Source of the DNA: Thermoplasmata archaeon
GTDB lineage: Archaea; Thermoplasmatota; Thermoplasmata; Thermoplasmatales; Thermoplasmataceae
Assembly: GCA_021810575.1 (NCBI GenBank)
Contig: JAJZIN010000006.1
Span: forward strand, 1 to 40,952
DNA length: 40,952 nucleotides
Reading direction: 5' to 3'
Shown in pieces: positions 22,856-32,738 of the stretch (positions are counted from its first letter, which is position 1; every line of letters starts with the position of its first letter). A program made the position numbers and the translations under genes. The notes beneath the pieces were generated by a model. That model was not told the origin of the DNA, searched no databases, and saw nothing but the letters and a program-made list of their open reading frames with translations.

Positions 22856-25801
22856 TTGGACAGTAAAAAGATGTTGTCAGCATTTCTGATAGCAATATTC
22901 CTACTTGGAATGGCAAATTTGGCAGCAATATCAAATGCGAGCAGTCCACAGTCCTCCAACGTGACCATCGGGGTCTTTGTGGAGAATGGTGGAAATCAGG
23001 TTGGGGCATCTGCGGCTCCGACAGTGTATGTTAATTCGACAAGTGGTTATGAGGTCAGTACGTTCACGATGGATTCAAGCAACAGCAACATAATCACTCT
23101 ACCATACGGAACGTACATAATAACGGCCTTACCTACAAACACAACCCTTGCAGGGAAGGTTTATTTCACAGAGAAGGCGGTTCAGATAGTAAGCGTTTCA
23201 AAACCATACGTGAACGTTACAATCAACCAGACCTCTGTTATGGCTAAGTATACACCGGTCACCTTAACTGGTCTGGATGGAAATACTGCAACACTTATGT
23301 TTACCTCAACAAATGGAAATGTTTTCAACCAGGTAACCACATCATCATCCTCATTCAGCACATATCTGCCCTCAACAGGAACATTCAATGTTGTTGTTTA
23401 CTTTAATGGAAATCCCAAGGACGGACAGGAGTTCATAAACGTTGTTGCATCCAGCAGTGGAGTATCACTTGATCTTTCGACAACAACAAACTACTTCGGC
23501 ACAGTATACTTACCCAATGGAAACACACCTTCTGCGGTCAAGGCTGTTGTTTATAATACAACTTCAAACGCATACAGCATACTCGAATTTTCAAGTGCAT
23601 CGTTCTATGTGAGCACTGCAAGCGATAACTGGGTCATACTGGAATGCTCCGGATGCAATCCACTGAACATTACAAATCAGACCAGCACACACTCATTCCA
23701 TTTACAGAATGCCATATCAAATGTAAGCACTGTATATCATTTTGGAAAGAATCTGAGAAACGTTACAATGAGTGAAACCATAAGCATATCTGGGAATACA
23801 GCATTTCCTGGAGCTCCATACGCATCATCCGGTTATTTAACCATACAGGAAAAGAGCACAGATTTCCTGAATCAGGTAAAATCTCTCCTGTCAAATGTCA
23901 GTGCAAATTCATATTATCTGTTCACGGCAAACAATACCTATTATAATTTGACAGGGAAGGTAACCTACAGTGTGACAACTCCTGCTAAAGGAAACCTGGT
24001 TGCAACAGTGAACGCAAAGTTCTATAACAAGAATATGAACAGATCCGACTACAAGAATCTCGTTCTTAATATATTTGAAAACAGCCAGTACGATCTCAAA
24101 TACAGCACAATGATATATTACATGAACACAAGTTATTCCGTTAAATCTGCAACATCCTCTGTTTCATACTCAAATCCCTTTGAAATATATCCAGTTTCTT
24201 CACCCCAATGGGTTACGGTTAACTTCGGAAAGTCACAGAAACCCATATTTATGAATGGAAACATAATGGTGTACTATCCCGGAATTGAAACAATCAATTC
24301 CGTCCTGAACTCAAGTTCATCCCATGGAATTATTGTAGTACCATTGAAAACAAACGTAAGCCTCAATATGTCAAACGTTCTTTTCAATCCAATCAATGGC
24401 CAGTATCAGTATCTATCGCCTGTGTCATTCTCCTGGAACATAAGTGGAAAGACGCTGACAAACGTTGCCAAACCCTATAACATCACATATAATTTCGCAA
24501 ATACGACAACAAACATCAAACTAACCGGAACAGACTCTTCGAACTTCACCAATACAACCAATATAACTGTTATTGCGTTGCCATCAAGTGATATGCCCTA
24601 TGTGAATCTGTCTTATACAGTGAACGGAAAGAATCACACATTAAGATACACTCCTTCGCAGAACATGATAATGGCAAATATACACGTGAATCAAAATCAG
24701 GCAGTGAATTTCAATGCAAAGGCAAGCAGCCTGAACTACACCTATATGGGAAAGAAATATTCACTCCAGCTTGTGGATAACTGGGCATTCCCGAACTATA
24801 CAACATCTGGTGCAGTTGTCAGTTATAAGTATACGGTTCCCAGTGTGAAGGCAGGCATTGAGAATTCCTATCTGAACACAACATCATCTGCAAATACAAC
24901 CACATCTGTTATGATAATGGCATATGTGAATGATACAACACCGCCAAACGCTGTTGTAACTCTTCAGAACGGAACCCATGCAAACATATCATCGGTACTT
25001 GCCGGAACACCAATGATAATAACCGCAAACTACTCGAGTGACCAGTATTACAAGTTCAGTGACCTGAAGTTCAACTGGACATTGAGATATGCGAACGGAA
25101 CAATTATGAATCTGACAAGCGCGAATTTCACAGTAATAGCATACAACACATCTGCAACATCATGGAATACTTCAAACTGGGTAATGGTTCAGTTCAATAT
25201 GCTTCAGGATGTTCACATCGATCTTCAGGTTTCCAATCCGAATGTGACGGCATACAGCAACAATTCCTATGTTCCATCATACTCTGGACCACAGCTTGTG
25301 GTATCCTCATTCTATTTCACGGGGTCGTTCACGCAGGGTTCATCAAAGACGGTAAATGTCAACGTGACCAATAAGGGAACGGGAACAGCAACATCAATGA
25401 CAATAATAGTGAAGGTTGGTTCATCTGTGGTGGGTTCGCAGGTATATTCAAACATCAGCCTCACCAAAAATCAGACAAAGACCTTTACGGTTAATATCAG
25501 TTTCCCCAATGCAGGCTCAAACAATGTTGTTGTGATCGCCAATACAACCTCGCAGCCCTCATTCATAGCCAAGGATGGAGAGTATTCAACAACCGTAAGT
25601 GTTGGAGCATCACCATACAAAATACCTCTCGTGATAGCTGCCATCGTTGTTATCGTCGTGATCATTGGCCTCCTTTACTATAGGGTAACGCAAGGGACAT
25701 TTCCATGGATGAGGAAGAGAAACCAGCAGACCTCAATGCCAGCAAAGCCAAAGCAGACAGAACAGAAGCCGGCAGAGCCCAAAAACAATAAAAAACAATA
25801 A
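22856..25801 (+). CDS. Large secreted cell-surface protein with CARDB domain and C-terminal anchor
   Basis: About 981 residues: an N-terminal signal peptide (MLSAFLIAIFLLGMANLAAI), a very long Ser/Thr/Asn-rich extracellular region with dozens of N-glycosylation sequons, a CARDB-like beta domain (LVVSSFYFTGSFTQGSSKTV to about the residue ahead of YKIPLV), one transmembrane helix (PLVIAAIVVIVVIIGLLYY) and a basic, Pro/Lys-rich cytoplasmic tail. It resembles the major surface glycoproteins of wall-less Thermoplasmatales. The frame opens with GTG at 22820, but a TATA-like TTTATAAG sits at 22812-22819, so the start is more likely the TTG at 22856 (after GAGGAAG) or the ATG at 22871. Confidence 0.8.
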   Translation: MDSKKMLSAFLIAIFLLGMANLAAISNASSPQSSNVTIGVFVENGGNQVGASAAPTVYVNSTSGYEVSTFTMDSSNSNIITLPYGTYIITALPTNTTLAGKVYFTEKAVQIVSVSKPYVNVTINQTSVMAKYTPVTLTGLDGNTATLMFTSTNGNVFNQVTTSSSSFSTYLPSTGTFNVVVYFNGNPKDGQEFINVVASSSGVSLDLSTTTNYFGTVYLPNGNTPSAVKAVVYNTTSNAYSILEFSSASFYVSTASDNWVILECSGCNPLNITNQTSTHSFHLQNAISNVSTVYHFGKNLRNVTMSETISISGNTAFPGAPYASSGYLTIQEKSTDFLNQVKSLLSNVSANSYYLFTANNTYYNLTGKVTYSVTTPAKGNLVATVNAKFYNKNMNRSDYKNLVLNIFENSQYDLKYSTMIYYMNTSYSVKSATSSVSYSNPFEIYPVSSPQWVTVNFGKSQKPIFMNGNIMVYYPGIETINSVLNSSSSHGIIVVPLKTNVSLNMSNVLFNPINGQYQYLSPVSFSWNISGKTLTNVAKPYNITYNFANTTTNIKLTGTDSSNFTNTTNITVIALPSSDMPYVNLSYTVNGKNHTLRYTPSQNMIMANIHVNQNQAVNFNAKASSLNYTYMGKKYSLQLVDNWAFPNYTTSGAVVSYKYTVPSVKAGIENSYLNTTSSANTTTSVMIMAYVNDTTPPNAVVTLQNGTHANISSVLAGTPMIITANYSSDQYYKFSDLKFNWTLRYANGTIMNLTSANFTVIAYNTSATSWNTSNWVMVQFNMLQDVHIDLQVSNPNVTAYSNNSYVPSYSGPQLVVSSFYFTGSFTQGSSKTVNVNVTNKGTGTATSMTIIVKVGSSVVGSQVYSNISLTKNQTKTFTVNISFPNAGSNNVVVIANTTSQPSFIAKDGEYSTTVSVGASPYKIPLVIAAIVVIVVIIGLLYYRVTQGTFPWMRKRNQQTSMPAKPKQTEQKPAEPKNNKKQ

Positions 25802-25813
25802 TTTTTAACATAA

Positions 25814-25829
25814 GATCCAGAAATGGATC
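25814..25829 (+). terminator. Hairpin after the surface-protein gene
   Basis: GATCCA-GAAA-TGGATC is a perfect six-pair stem with a GAAA tetraloop, 12 nt after the surface-protein stop and followed by an A/T-rich stretch. It lies between two convergent genes and may terminate or protect the 3' end of the surface-protein mRNA. Archaeal terminators usually depend on T-runs, so the assignment is tentative. Confidence 0.4.
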
Positions 25830-25889
25830 AAAAATTATGATTTATTTTCTAACAATCTGTGAAAAAATTTTTTGAAATATTTTGTGTGA

Positions 25890-27542
25890 TCACATTTTTC
25901 TGACATTTTCAATGCCAAGAATCCTGGAACAGTCTTCCACTATATTCATGTATATTTTTATGATCTCAATTCTTCTTTTCCTTATCGTGTCGCTCTCGTC
26001 AAGAACCCTGCAGTTCTCGTAAAATTTTGTGAATTTTTTCGACAGCACAAGAAGGTAGTTTGCAAGTATCTCAGGTTTCAGCGAATTGAACGCCTCCTTC
26101 AGTTTGTAAGGATATTGATATAGGAACACGATAAGGTCAGTTTCACTATCATGGAGATTCTCATCGGAATAATTTCCTATATGCTCATTAACCTTATCCA
26201 TAATACTCGCAGCCCTTGTATAAGAGTACATAATGAAAGGTGCAGTTTCTCCGTTAAAGTCGAGAGCGTCCTCCCACTTGAAGGTGATTGGTTTTGATGG
26301 GTTTATCTTGACAAGGTAGAACCTGAGGGATGAGGATGCAATTTTCTGGGCAGTATCCTCGCTTGCACTCCCATATCTTGACTCCATCTCAGCCCTCGCC
26401 TTTTCCACAAGTTTCTCATATACATCCTTGACAGGTATGCTTGTTCCTTTCCTGGTGGACATCTTCCCGCTCTCAAGATTGACGTAGCCGTAAAATAGAA
26501 AATCGAGCTGGTTGTTATATTCGAGCAGTTTGTGCATAATATAGTCCATTATTTTTCCATGTTCCTTATGATCCTCTCCCAGTATGACAATACAGCGATC
26601 ATACTGGGAAAATTTGTACATATGATAGGCAATATCCCTGGTAACATACAGGCTTGTTCCATTGCTTCTCTCCAGATAGATCTTCCTCAGGTCCGGTATA
26701 TCAATATATTTTGCCCCATCCTTTGGGTCCGTTTCCACATTTGAAGCGAGTCTCTTCATAACTTCTCTGGTTTCGCCGGTGGTTATGAATTCTGATTCCC
26801 ATGTGAATTCATCAAACCTTATGTTCAGTTTGGAAAGATCCTCAACAATGGAGTTAAGCACAACCGATGCAATCTCCCTGACATCGTTGATTATCTTTTG
26901 ATCACCCTTCTCATATTTCTCCATGAGGTTTTCCACTTCCTTTTCGCTCCCCTCCTTTTCAAATAAGCTGTATATCTTCAGATAACCGTCAAGAAGTATA
27001 TCCACAGTGGGCTTTTCCCCATCATGGAATTTTTTGTAGCCAAGGTACAGAGAAAGCATCTGCTTTCCTGAATCGTTCACATAATACTGGGTTGTAACTC
27101 TGTATCCGTATCTTGCGATGAGTTTTGCAACAGAATCTCCGATTATGGAATTTCGAACCCTTCCCATATGTATGGGCCCTGTCGGATTCGTGCTGGTATG
27201 CTCCACCGATATTCTCTCCGGATCCTGAAATGAATCGGGAAATATCCCTGCAGTTTCAACCGATTCTGAAATGGTACGGAGTACTGTCAATGGATTCAGG
27301 TTAACATTGATATATGCACCCTCTTTTTTCACAGAGCTGATGAATTTCATTTTTTCCAATTCTTCGCATATTCTATTTAGCTTTGAATCAAAGTCCGGAA
27401 CAGTTCTACTGTATTTGATCAACCTCAGGGTTATATGTGCATGTTCTGTGGGATCAAATATTACCTCCTTCTCCTCTATGGAATCGATGTATTTTCTTGC
27501 ACCGGATCTTATCAGTTCAAGCATGTCCTGGAATAGAAGCAT
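25890..27542 (-). CDS. argS: Arginyl-tRNA synthetase
   Basis: A 550-residue class I aminoacyl-tRNA synthetase that charges tRNA-Arg. The HIGH signature appears as PTGPIHMGRVRN, the KMSKS-like motif as KMSTRKGTSIPV, with an N-terminal Add1-like domain and a C-terminal helical anticodon-binding domain (DALRG-like; FNGETAPFIMYSYTRAASI). It is the last gene of the aro operon, about 31 nt after aroA. Placing a translation gene behind shikimate genes is odd but fits a simple shared transcript. Confidence 0.96.
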   Translation of the reverse strand: MLLFQDMLELIRSGARKYIDSIEEKEVIFDPTEHAHITLRLIKYSRTVPDFDSKLNRICEELEKMKFISSVKKEGAYINVNLNPLTVLRTISESVETAGIFPDSFQDPERISVEHTSTNPTGPIHMGRVRNSIIGDSVAKLIARYGYRVTTQYYVNDSGKQMLSLYLGYKKFHDGEKPTVDILLDGYLKIYSLFEKEGSEKEVENLMEKYEKGDQKIINDVREIASVVLNSIVEDLSKLNIRFDEFTWESEFITTGETREVMKRLASNVETDPKDGAKYIDIPDLRKIYLERSNGTSLYVTRDIAYHMYKFSQYDRCIVILGEDHKEHGKIMDYIMHKLLEYNNQLDFLFYGYVNLESGKMSTRKGTSIPVKDVYEKLVEKARAEMESRYGSASEDTAQKIASSSLRFYLVKINPSKPITFKWEDALDFNGETAPFIMYSYTRAASIMDKVNEHIGNYSDENLHDSETDLIVFLYQYPYKLKEAFNSLKPEILANYLLVLSKKFTKFYENCRVLDESDTIRKRRIEIIKIYMNIVEDCSRILGIENVRKM

Positions 27543-27573
27543 AGTGTGTTATGGGTGCAACATTAATAATTCT

Positions 27574-28833
27574 TTATTTAAAATCAAGATGGAATCCGAG
27601 AGTGGATGCATATTTCCAGAATTCGGGGAAACTTTTATTGACACTCCCATGGAAATGGACATGAAAGTTTTTGTTAATTGCAGCAGCCGCCAGAAACTTT
27701 GCCATAACGATCCTGTGGTCATCTCTTTCAGGAATATCAGTAGAATTCATTGAAGTACCTTTTGAAATTATTATGGATTCTTCTTCCCTCTGGATCTCTG
27801 CACCGGTAGCCCTGGCAATATCCAGTATTGCTTGGAGTCTGTCACTCTCCTTTGTCCTGAGCCTGTCTGGGTTTCTTATCTCGATGCCATCTTCAGAGAA
27901 CATTCCAAGTACGGATAGGGGAGGTGCCAGATCCGGTGTGATATTTACATCCACCGTAATTCTCTGGATATCCTGCCTGAATGCCATCACATCGAGAAGA
28001 TTTCCATGTCTTTTTATTTTAAGGTATTTTCCAAGTATTTCCAGTATTTGTCGATCAGGCTGATATGTTTTTATTGGCAAGTTTCTGATTGTGATGCCTT
28101 CATCGGAGAGAAGAAGCCCCATCACCATAAGAAAGGCGGAGGATGAATAGTCACCCTCAATTCTGGCCTGTTCGGGGATCGCAATGTAGGATGAATTTAC
28201 AATGATATCCTTATCTGTGCTTATTCTGCATTGGAAATCCTCGAGAACCTTTGACGTGATCTTGATATATCCTTCACTTGCGACTCCATTCCTTACATGT
28301 ATTACGCCGTTTTCCTTCCTGCTCAGGGCAAGGCATAGCATCAGCGAACTTATGAACTGTGAGCTGATATTTCCATCAATCTCAAAGGAATCCGGGCACT
28401 TGAAATGGGTTGCGTCAATCATAACAGAATCTTTTTCCTTCAGGTATGAATAGCCATGGGGTTGCAGTGCATTGATCAGGGGATCCATCGGCCTTCCTGC
28501 CAGGCTTCTCTTGAGGAGTATTCCTGTTCTTGACTGGCTTGCGGAGAGCAATCCCTGAACAAGACGGAAGGATGTGCCTGATTCTCCTACATTGATCATT
28601 TCAGGCTTCGTAAAATTGCCCTCGATGATCGTCATACTTTTCTTTTCATATACCTGTTTTCCACAGGATCTTGCTATATGGATCGATACAAGATCATCAT
28701 CAGAGTGACCCGGATTCAATATTCTTATAGATCCATCAAGAAATGATGATAATAATACATATCTCTGCATAAAGCTCTTTGATGGTGGGGCATCAACTTC
28801 ACCGCCTATTTTTTCAAAGGATACATCGATCAT
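27574..28833 (-). CDS. aroA: 3-phosphoshikimate 1-carboxyvinyltransferase (EPSP synthase)
   Basis: A 419-residue EPSP synthase, joining phosphoenolpyruvate to shikimate 3-phosphate. Substrate-binding motifs are APPSKSFMQRYVL, GESGTSFRLVQG (a variant of the usual NAGTAxR loop), DYSSSAFLM, RTKESDRL and RDDHRIVMA. The frame opens at 28845, but the ATG at 28831-28833 overlaps the aroK stop as ATGA, the usual coupling, and gives the normal N-terminus (MIDVSFEKIGG). All catalytic residues seem present. Confidence 0.94.
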   Translation of the reverse strand: MIDVSFEKIGGEVDAPPSKSFMQRYVLLSSFLDGSIRILNPGHSDDDLVSIHIARSCGKQVYEKKSMTIIEGNFTKPEMINVGESGTSFRLVQGLLSASQSRTGILLKRSLAGRPMDPLINALQPHGYSYLKEKDSVMIDATHFKCPDSFEIDGNISSQFISSLMLCLALSRKENGVIHVRNGVASEGYIKITSKVLEDFQCRISTDKDIIVNSSYIAIPEQARIEGDYSSSAFLMVMGLLLSDEGITIRNLPIKTYQPDRQILEILGKYLKIKRHGNLLDVMAFRQDIQRITVDVNITPDLAPPLSVLGMFSEDGIEIRNPDRLRTKESDRLQAILDIARATGAEIQREEESIIISKGTSMNSTDIPERDDHRIVMAKFLAAAAINKNFHVHFHGSVNKSFPEFWKYASTLGFHLDFK

Positions 28834-29669
28834 TTCCTGACCCATTCCACATGCGCACCTCTGTTGCTTATACGGGTGCTGATATATTTCACGCTTCTTC
28901 CCTTCAGTATGGACACATCCCGGGAGCGATCATTGCTGTTCCTGTATATGAGAAAGACCGAGGGGCCCTTTCCGTTGACTCCCGCATATGAAAAGTTCAG
29001 ATACTGCAATTTTTCATAATCAAGAGAGGATCCTGACAATGTTCCCATGTAATTTCCATTCACGATGGCAGTATATTCGTAATTCAATCTGTTGACTCTT
29101 TCCCACATTTCATCATAGGCTTTCCTTAAGAAGGAAAAGTCGTTATTTCCAAATTTGAAACTCTCTCTTTTCCTGTTTGTTGTGAGAATTATCACGGGCT
29201 TTTCCTCAACAATCTGCCTTTTGATGAGTTTTCCCCTGTAGTTGTCAGTAATACATAATCCTCCGAGGACAGATGATGCAAGATCATCGGTGGCACCTGT
29301 TGCTGACATCTTCAATTCTCTCGACAGTTCACTGCCATCCCTGAGGATCTCCTCATCCGTTAGGTCTATCTGGTTGAGTGCAGCATATCCCAGCATGATG
29401 CCGCCCACAATGGCACTGCTGCTTTTCAATCCCTGGGATGACGGCAATCTTCTCAGTACCTTCACAGAAAGATCTCTGTTCCCTCCATATCGTGCCTTGA
29501 GATTGTCCAGTATCATGTCAACGTTCTTGTCGTTGTTAGCGCTTTCTGATTCTCTTATGGATATGACCATTCCAAGATCGAGGGATACGGCTGCTCCATT
29601 TCCGTTGACGAATCCACTCACAACGGAAATTCCCGAGTTGGCCGTTACCCTGACTTCTCTCCCAACCAT
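28830..29669 (-). CDS. aroK: Archaeal GHMP-type shikimate kinase
   Basis: A 279-residue GHMP-superfamily kinase, phosphorylating shikimate at the 3-hydroxyl. The ATP-binding loop is LPSSQGLKSSSAIVGG (about 89-104); a further GHMP loop is ATGATDDLASS. This family replaces the unrelated bacterial P-loop AroK in most archaea. A strong GGAGG lies 10 nt before the ATG at 29669, inside the aroE gene, with which it overlaps by 25 nt. The stop overlaps the aroA start. Confidence 0.93.
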   Translation of the reverse strand: MVGREVRVTANSGISVVSGFVNGNGAAVSLDLGMVISIRESESANNDKNVDMILDNLKARYGGNRDLSVKVLRRLPSSQGLKSSSAIVGGIMLGYAALNQIDLTDEEILRDGSELSRELKMSATGATDDLASSVLGGLCITDNYRGKLIKRQIVEEKPVIILTTNRKRESFKFGNNDFSFLRKAYDEMWERVNRLNYEYTAIVNGNYMGTLSGSSLDYEKLQYLNFSYAGVNGKGPSVFLIYRNSNDRSRDVSILKGRSVKYISTRISNRGAHVEWVRK

Positions 29670-30472
29670 TTAAGGACATCCTCCTTTGCCCCTGTGAAGA
29701 TATTTTCCTGAGGATATTCATCAAAGAATATCCTGTAGGTTTCCCGTGCCTGTTCAAAGAACATGATCCTTCCGTTGTAGACTCTTGCGCCTTGCTCCTC
29801 GAATTGTTTCATCATTTCTGTTTTAACCTGCTGATATGTGAGATCAAGAATTCTTCCATTCTTTGCAATTTTCGCCTTTGGGAAAGGATTGTGATCCCCA
29901 TGTTTCATACCCAGAGGAGTACAGTTGATTATGATGTCAAATTCCATTTCTGAATTGTTAGGGATAATTTCCATATTGGAATACTGCCATGTTCCTTTTA
30001 TTTTCTTTTCAGCTTTGGTTGTATCTCTCGTCACTATTGCAACATATTCCGGGGAAGATTGAGTCAGTATGTAATACAGTACAGTTCTTGACACTCCCCC
30101 TGATCCGATGATTGCGATTCTCCTTCCATCCATCATGGTGTTTGTTTCTTTAACCATCTTTTCAAAGCCGAGATAGTCCACATTGAATGCAGAATATCCG
30201 CCTCCATATTTCCTGATGACATTTGCAGATCCTGTTTTCCATACAAGTGGTTCCCTGTCCTCAGCGTAATTCAGGATATATTCCTTGTAGGGTGCCGTTA
30301 TGTTGAAGCCTTCGAATGGAGATATCTCCCTGTCAATGATCCTGTTGATTGTAAAGGGAGATGCATTTATGGCATAGTATGCATTTCTCTTCCCTTCTTT
30401 TTCAAATATTCTGTTGAATAACATCTCACTCCATGAAACACTTATGGGATTTCCTATGAGGCCTATGAGCAT
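29645..30472 (-). CDS. aroE: Shikimate dehydrogenase
   Basis: A 275-residue NADP-dependent dehydrogenase that reduces 3-dehydroshikimate. The substrate domain has NPISVSWSEMLFN and FNITAPYKE with the catalytic lysine; the nucleotide-binding loop is IIGSGGVSRTV; NCTPLGMKHGD follows. The ATG overlaps the end of aroB by 10 nt. Confidence 0.95.
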   Translation of the reverse strand: MLIGLIGNPISVSWSEMLFNRIFEKEGKRNAYYAINASPFTINRIIDREISPFEGFNITAPYKEYILNYAEDREPLVWKTGSANVIRKYGGGYSAFNVDYLGFEKMVKETNTMMDGRRIAIIGSGGVSRTVLYYILTQSSPEYVAIVTRDTTKAEKKIKGTWQYSNMEIIPNNSEMEFDIIINCTPLGMKHGDHNPFPKAKIAKNGRILDLTYQQVKTEMMKQFEEQGARVYNGRIMFFEQARETYRIFFDEYPQENIFTGAKEDVLKWLGEKSG

Positions 30473-31539
30473 AGCATTTCACCTGCCCTGTTCATCTCTT
30501 CTATGAACTGGGATGTTTCGATCTCTATTATTTTATGTTGTCCAGGAATTGTGGGCACCGGTATATGCAATTTTCCATTAACAATCTTCTTGTCATTCAT
30601 AATATATTTTCCAGATTCATCTAACATTTTTCTATCTATTGAGGGCATATTGATCTGATATTTACCAATGATGTCATCTATTATCTTTATAGGATCATAT
30701 TGCGTGTATCCTAAATTCATAGCAATTTTTGATTCTATCTTCATTCCATTCATCACAGCGTATCCGTGCGATATGCTGTTGGATGATACAGCTTCTATTG
30801 CATGGCCCACAGTGTGGCCAAAATTGAGCACATTTCTTATGTTGTATGTTTCAAAGGGATCTTTCTCACATATGGACATTTTAGCATTTACATTGAGCAT
30901 TATGAGCTTCTCCATATTATCCTCATCCCATATAGTGGTTATGTCATTCGAAAGCAATAGTTCATTGATGAAGTTATCCAGCATGATCCCATGTTTGACT
31001 ATTTCTCCGAGGGCTTCCCGAAGCATTCTATTATTCCCAGTTACGAAGGACGTATCGATGATTATCTCTGATGGATTCTTGAACGTGCCGATCAGATTCT
31101 TGATACCCTTGAAATTCAGGCCATTCTTTCCACCAAGTGCGGAATCAACCATGGATAGAATTGTGGTTGGTACAGCGATCAGATTGACACCACGTTTGTA
31201 TGTTGATGCGATGAATCCTGCAAGATCTCCGACAGTCCCACCACCGATATATGCAATTGTGTTACTTCGCTCAAAATTCTTGGAAGCTAGTTCCTCAATG
31301 ACTTTTTCATAGTAAGTGAGCGTTTTTGAAGATTCGCCATCATCGATTGGGAATATGCGTGAACTGTCAATATTTTTGAATTTATTTGCATATATCTTCA
31401 TTACATTATTGCTCGCAATGAAATACATGCCACTCTCATTTCTAAATAAATCATTGAAACCTGCTTTTACGATTGAAATTTTTACTGAATCATCTGCAAT
31501 TTCATAATATGAAATCATCCTTTTCTCATATCCAATCAT
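30463..31539 (-). CDS. aroB: 3-dehydroquinate synthase (bacterial-type AroB)
   Basis: A 358-residue NAD- and zinc-dependent synthase that closes the ring from DAHP. Motifs include IGGGTVGDLAGFIA (NAD loop), VPTTILSMVDSALGGKNGLN, the metal-binding EIVKHG and NFGHTVGHAIEA, and ISHGYAV. The frame opens with GTG at 31545, but an ATG two codons later (31539) is preferred. A TATA-like GTATTAAT lies about 10-15 nt upstream of this region, so this is probably the operon's leading promoter. Aro genes for earlier and other later steps (aroD, aroC) are not in the window. Confidence 0.94.
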   Translation of the reverse strand: MIGYEKRMISYYEIADDSVKISIVKAGFNDLFRNESGMYFIASNNVMKIYANKFKNIDSSRIFPIDDGESSKTLTYYEKVIEELASKNFERSNTIAYIGGGTVGDLAGFIASTYKRGVNLIAVPTTILSMVDSALGGKNGLNFKGIKNLIGTFKNPSEIIIDTSFVTGNNRMLREALGEIVKHGIMLDNFINELLLSNDITTIWDEDNMEKLIMLNVNAKMSICEKDPFETYNIRNVLNFGHTVGHAIEAVSSNSISHGYAVMNGMKIESKIAMNLGYTQYDPIKIIDDIIGKYQINMPSIDRKMLDESGKYIMNDKKIVNGKLHIPVPTIPGQHKIIEIETSQFIEEMNRAGEMLCS

Positions 31540-31545
31540 TTTCAC

Positions 31546-32738
31546 GATTAATACTTTTGTTGGATTATATATCTAAAATTCTCAATGATTGTATTATAAA
31601 AGATACGCAGTATAAGAGTATATTACTACTTAGATTTATGGTGTCCAATTATTCGACAAATGATTATGTCTATTATTTCTTTTTTTGTTCTTTTCTTGAT
31701 CTGATTGACCATGAAGGTGCAGTTGTATGCCACTATCCTTTCACTAATTGTTACATTATAATTCCTGTTGCGGACACACCGGATTTTCTCACAATGAAGT
31801 ATCCATTCCAGAATTGAGAATGTTCGCTCTATTTCCCATCTTAGCCTATATCTGGTTTTCTCCCTTTTCCTGATGATTATTCCCTGCTTCCTGTTGATTG
31901 CCAGGATATGGAGAGCAATACCCATCTTTTATTTGTATCTATCACTATAATGGCATGTGTGTTCTCAAAGACATAATCATTTATGTGTGAGGAATCATAT
32001 AATGCATCCATGAGTATGTATTCATGGCCTCGTACGGAATCTATCATGTCCATGTCAACGGTGTTGCCATGAATGGATGCAAGTTGTTATATTTCATTCC
32101 AGCATGGCAGTGGAATCTATATCCTGAGATACATGTTCCTTCTATATTAAAAGCCCTTCGTTCCGTAACCACATATACTTTCAGGTTCTTTATACGTGCC
32201 AGACTTTCTCCTTCTCTGGACAGTTGTATGCTTGCATGTCTTTACAATGAAGCCTCAATGGCAGTATTCTTGTTTCCAGTATCAATCAGATTAATGAGAT
32301 TAGCATTGATCTCATGTTGTCCATTCTGATTGCCCTGTACGAAAAGTGTGCGGAGGTTGAAATCCTCTTGATTCCAGCAATGCTCATGAATTCCGGATGG
32401 TTGTTGAAGAATTTTCCAGAAGATCTGTAAGAAATGCCATAGGTCTGAACAAGTTCTTTAACATTATAATCCATGAGAATTATCGGTACCCTGTCATAGT
32501 CTCTCTTCTCGGATTTTCCCGATCTGACAATTTTCTCGAGACGGGCTTTCTCTTCCGGTTTCAGCACAACATTCGGCTTTGTTCTTTAAAACGGCATACT
32601 TATATGGCATTACTGAGTATGAACAATTGCAAGTGTATTAAGGAAGCACTATATTAGCACTAACTATAGATATCAACGGAAGGTTGGCAGTGTCCAAAAA
32701 GGCAAAATTTTATTATCGTTATGATGAATACTAGGTAA
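31546..32738. other. Spacer filled with a decayed insertion sequence
   Basis: About 1.2 kb between the aro operon and the GT-C-like gene. The middle (31,626-32,567) is a broken transposase. The flanks (31,546-31,625 and 32,570-32,738) are AT-rich, non-coding and contain the presumed promoters of aroB (minus strand) and of the membrane protein (plus strand, TATA-like TTTTATTAT near 32,709). Terminal inverted repeats were not recognised. Confidence 0.6.
31626..32567 (-). pseudogene. DDE-type transposase remnant (IS4/IS5-like)
   Basis: Three conserved pieces in successive frames spell one transposase. An N-terminal segment ends in SAHFSYRAIRMDNMRSML (32,567-32,286). A middle segment has one stop codon and contains LARIKNLKVYVV, then EYILMDALYDSSHIND with the catalytic aspartate. 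A C-terminal segment contains RYRLRWEIERTFSILEW (31,925-31,626), the typical region of the catalytic glutamate. At least one stop codon and a frameshift near 31,925 disrupt it. No intact copy lies in the window. Confidence 0.8.
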
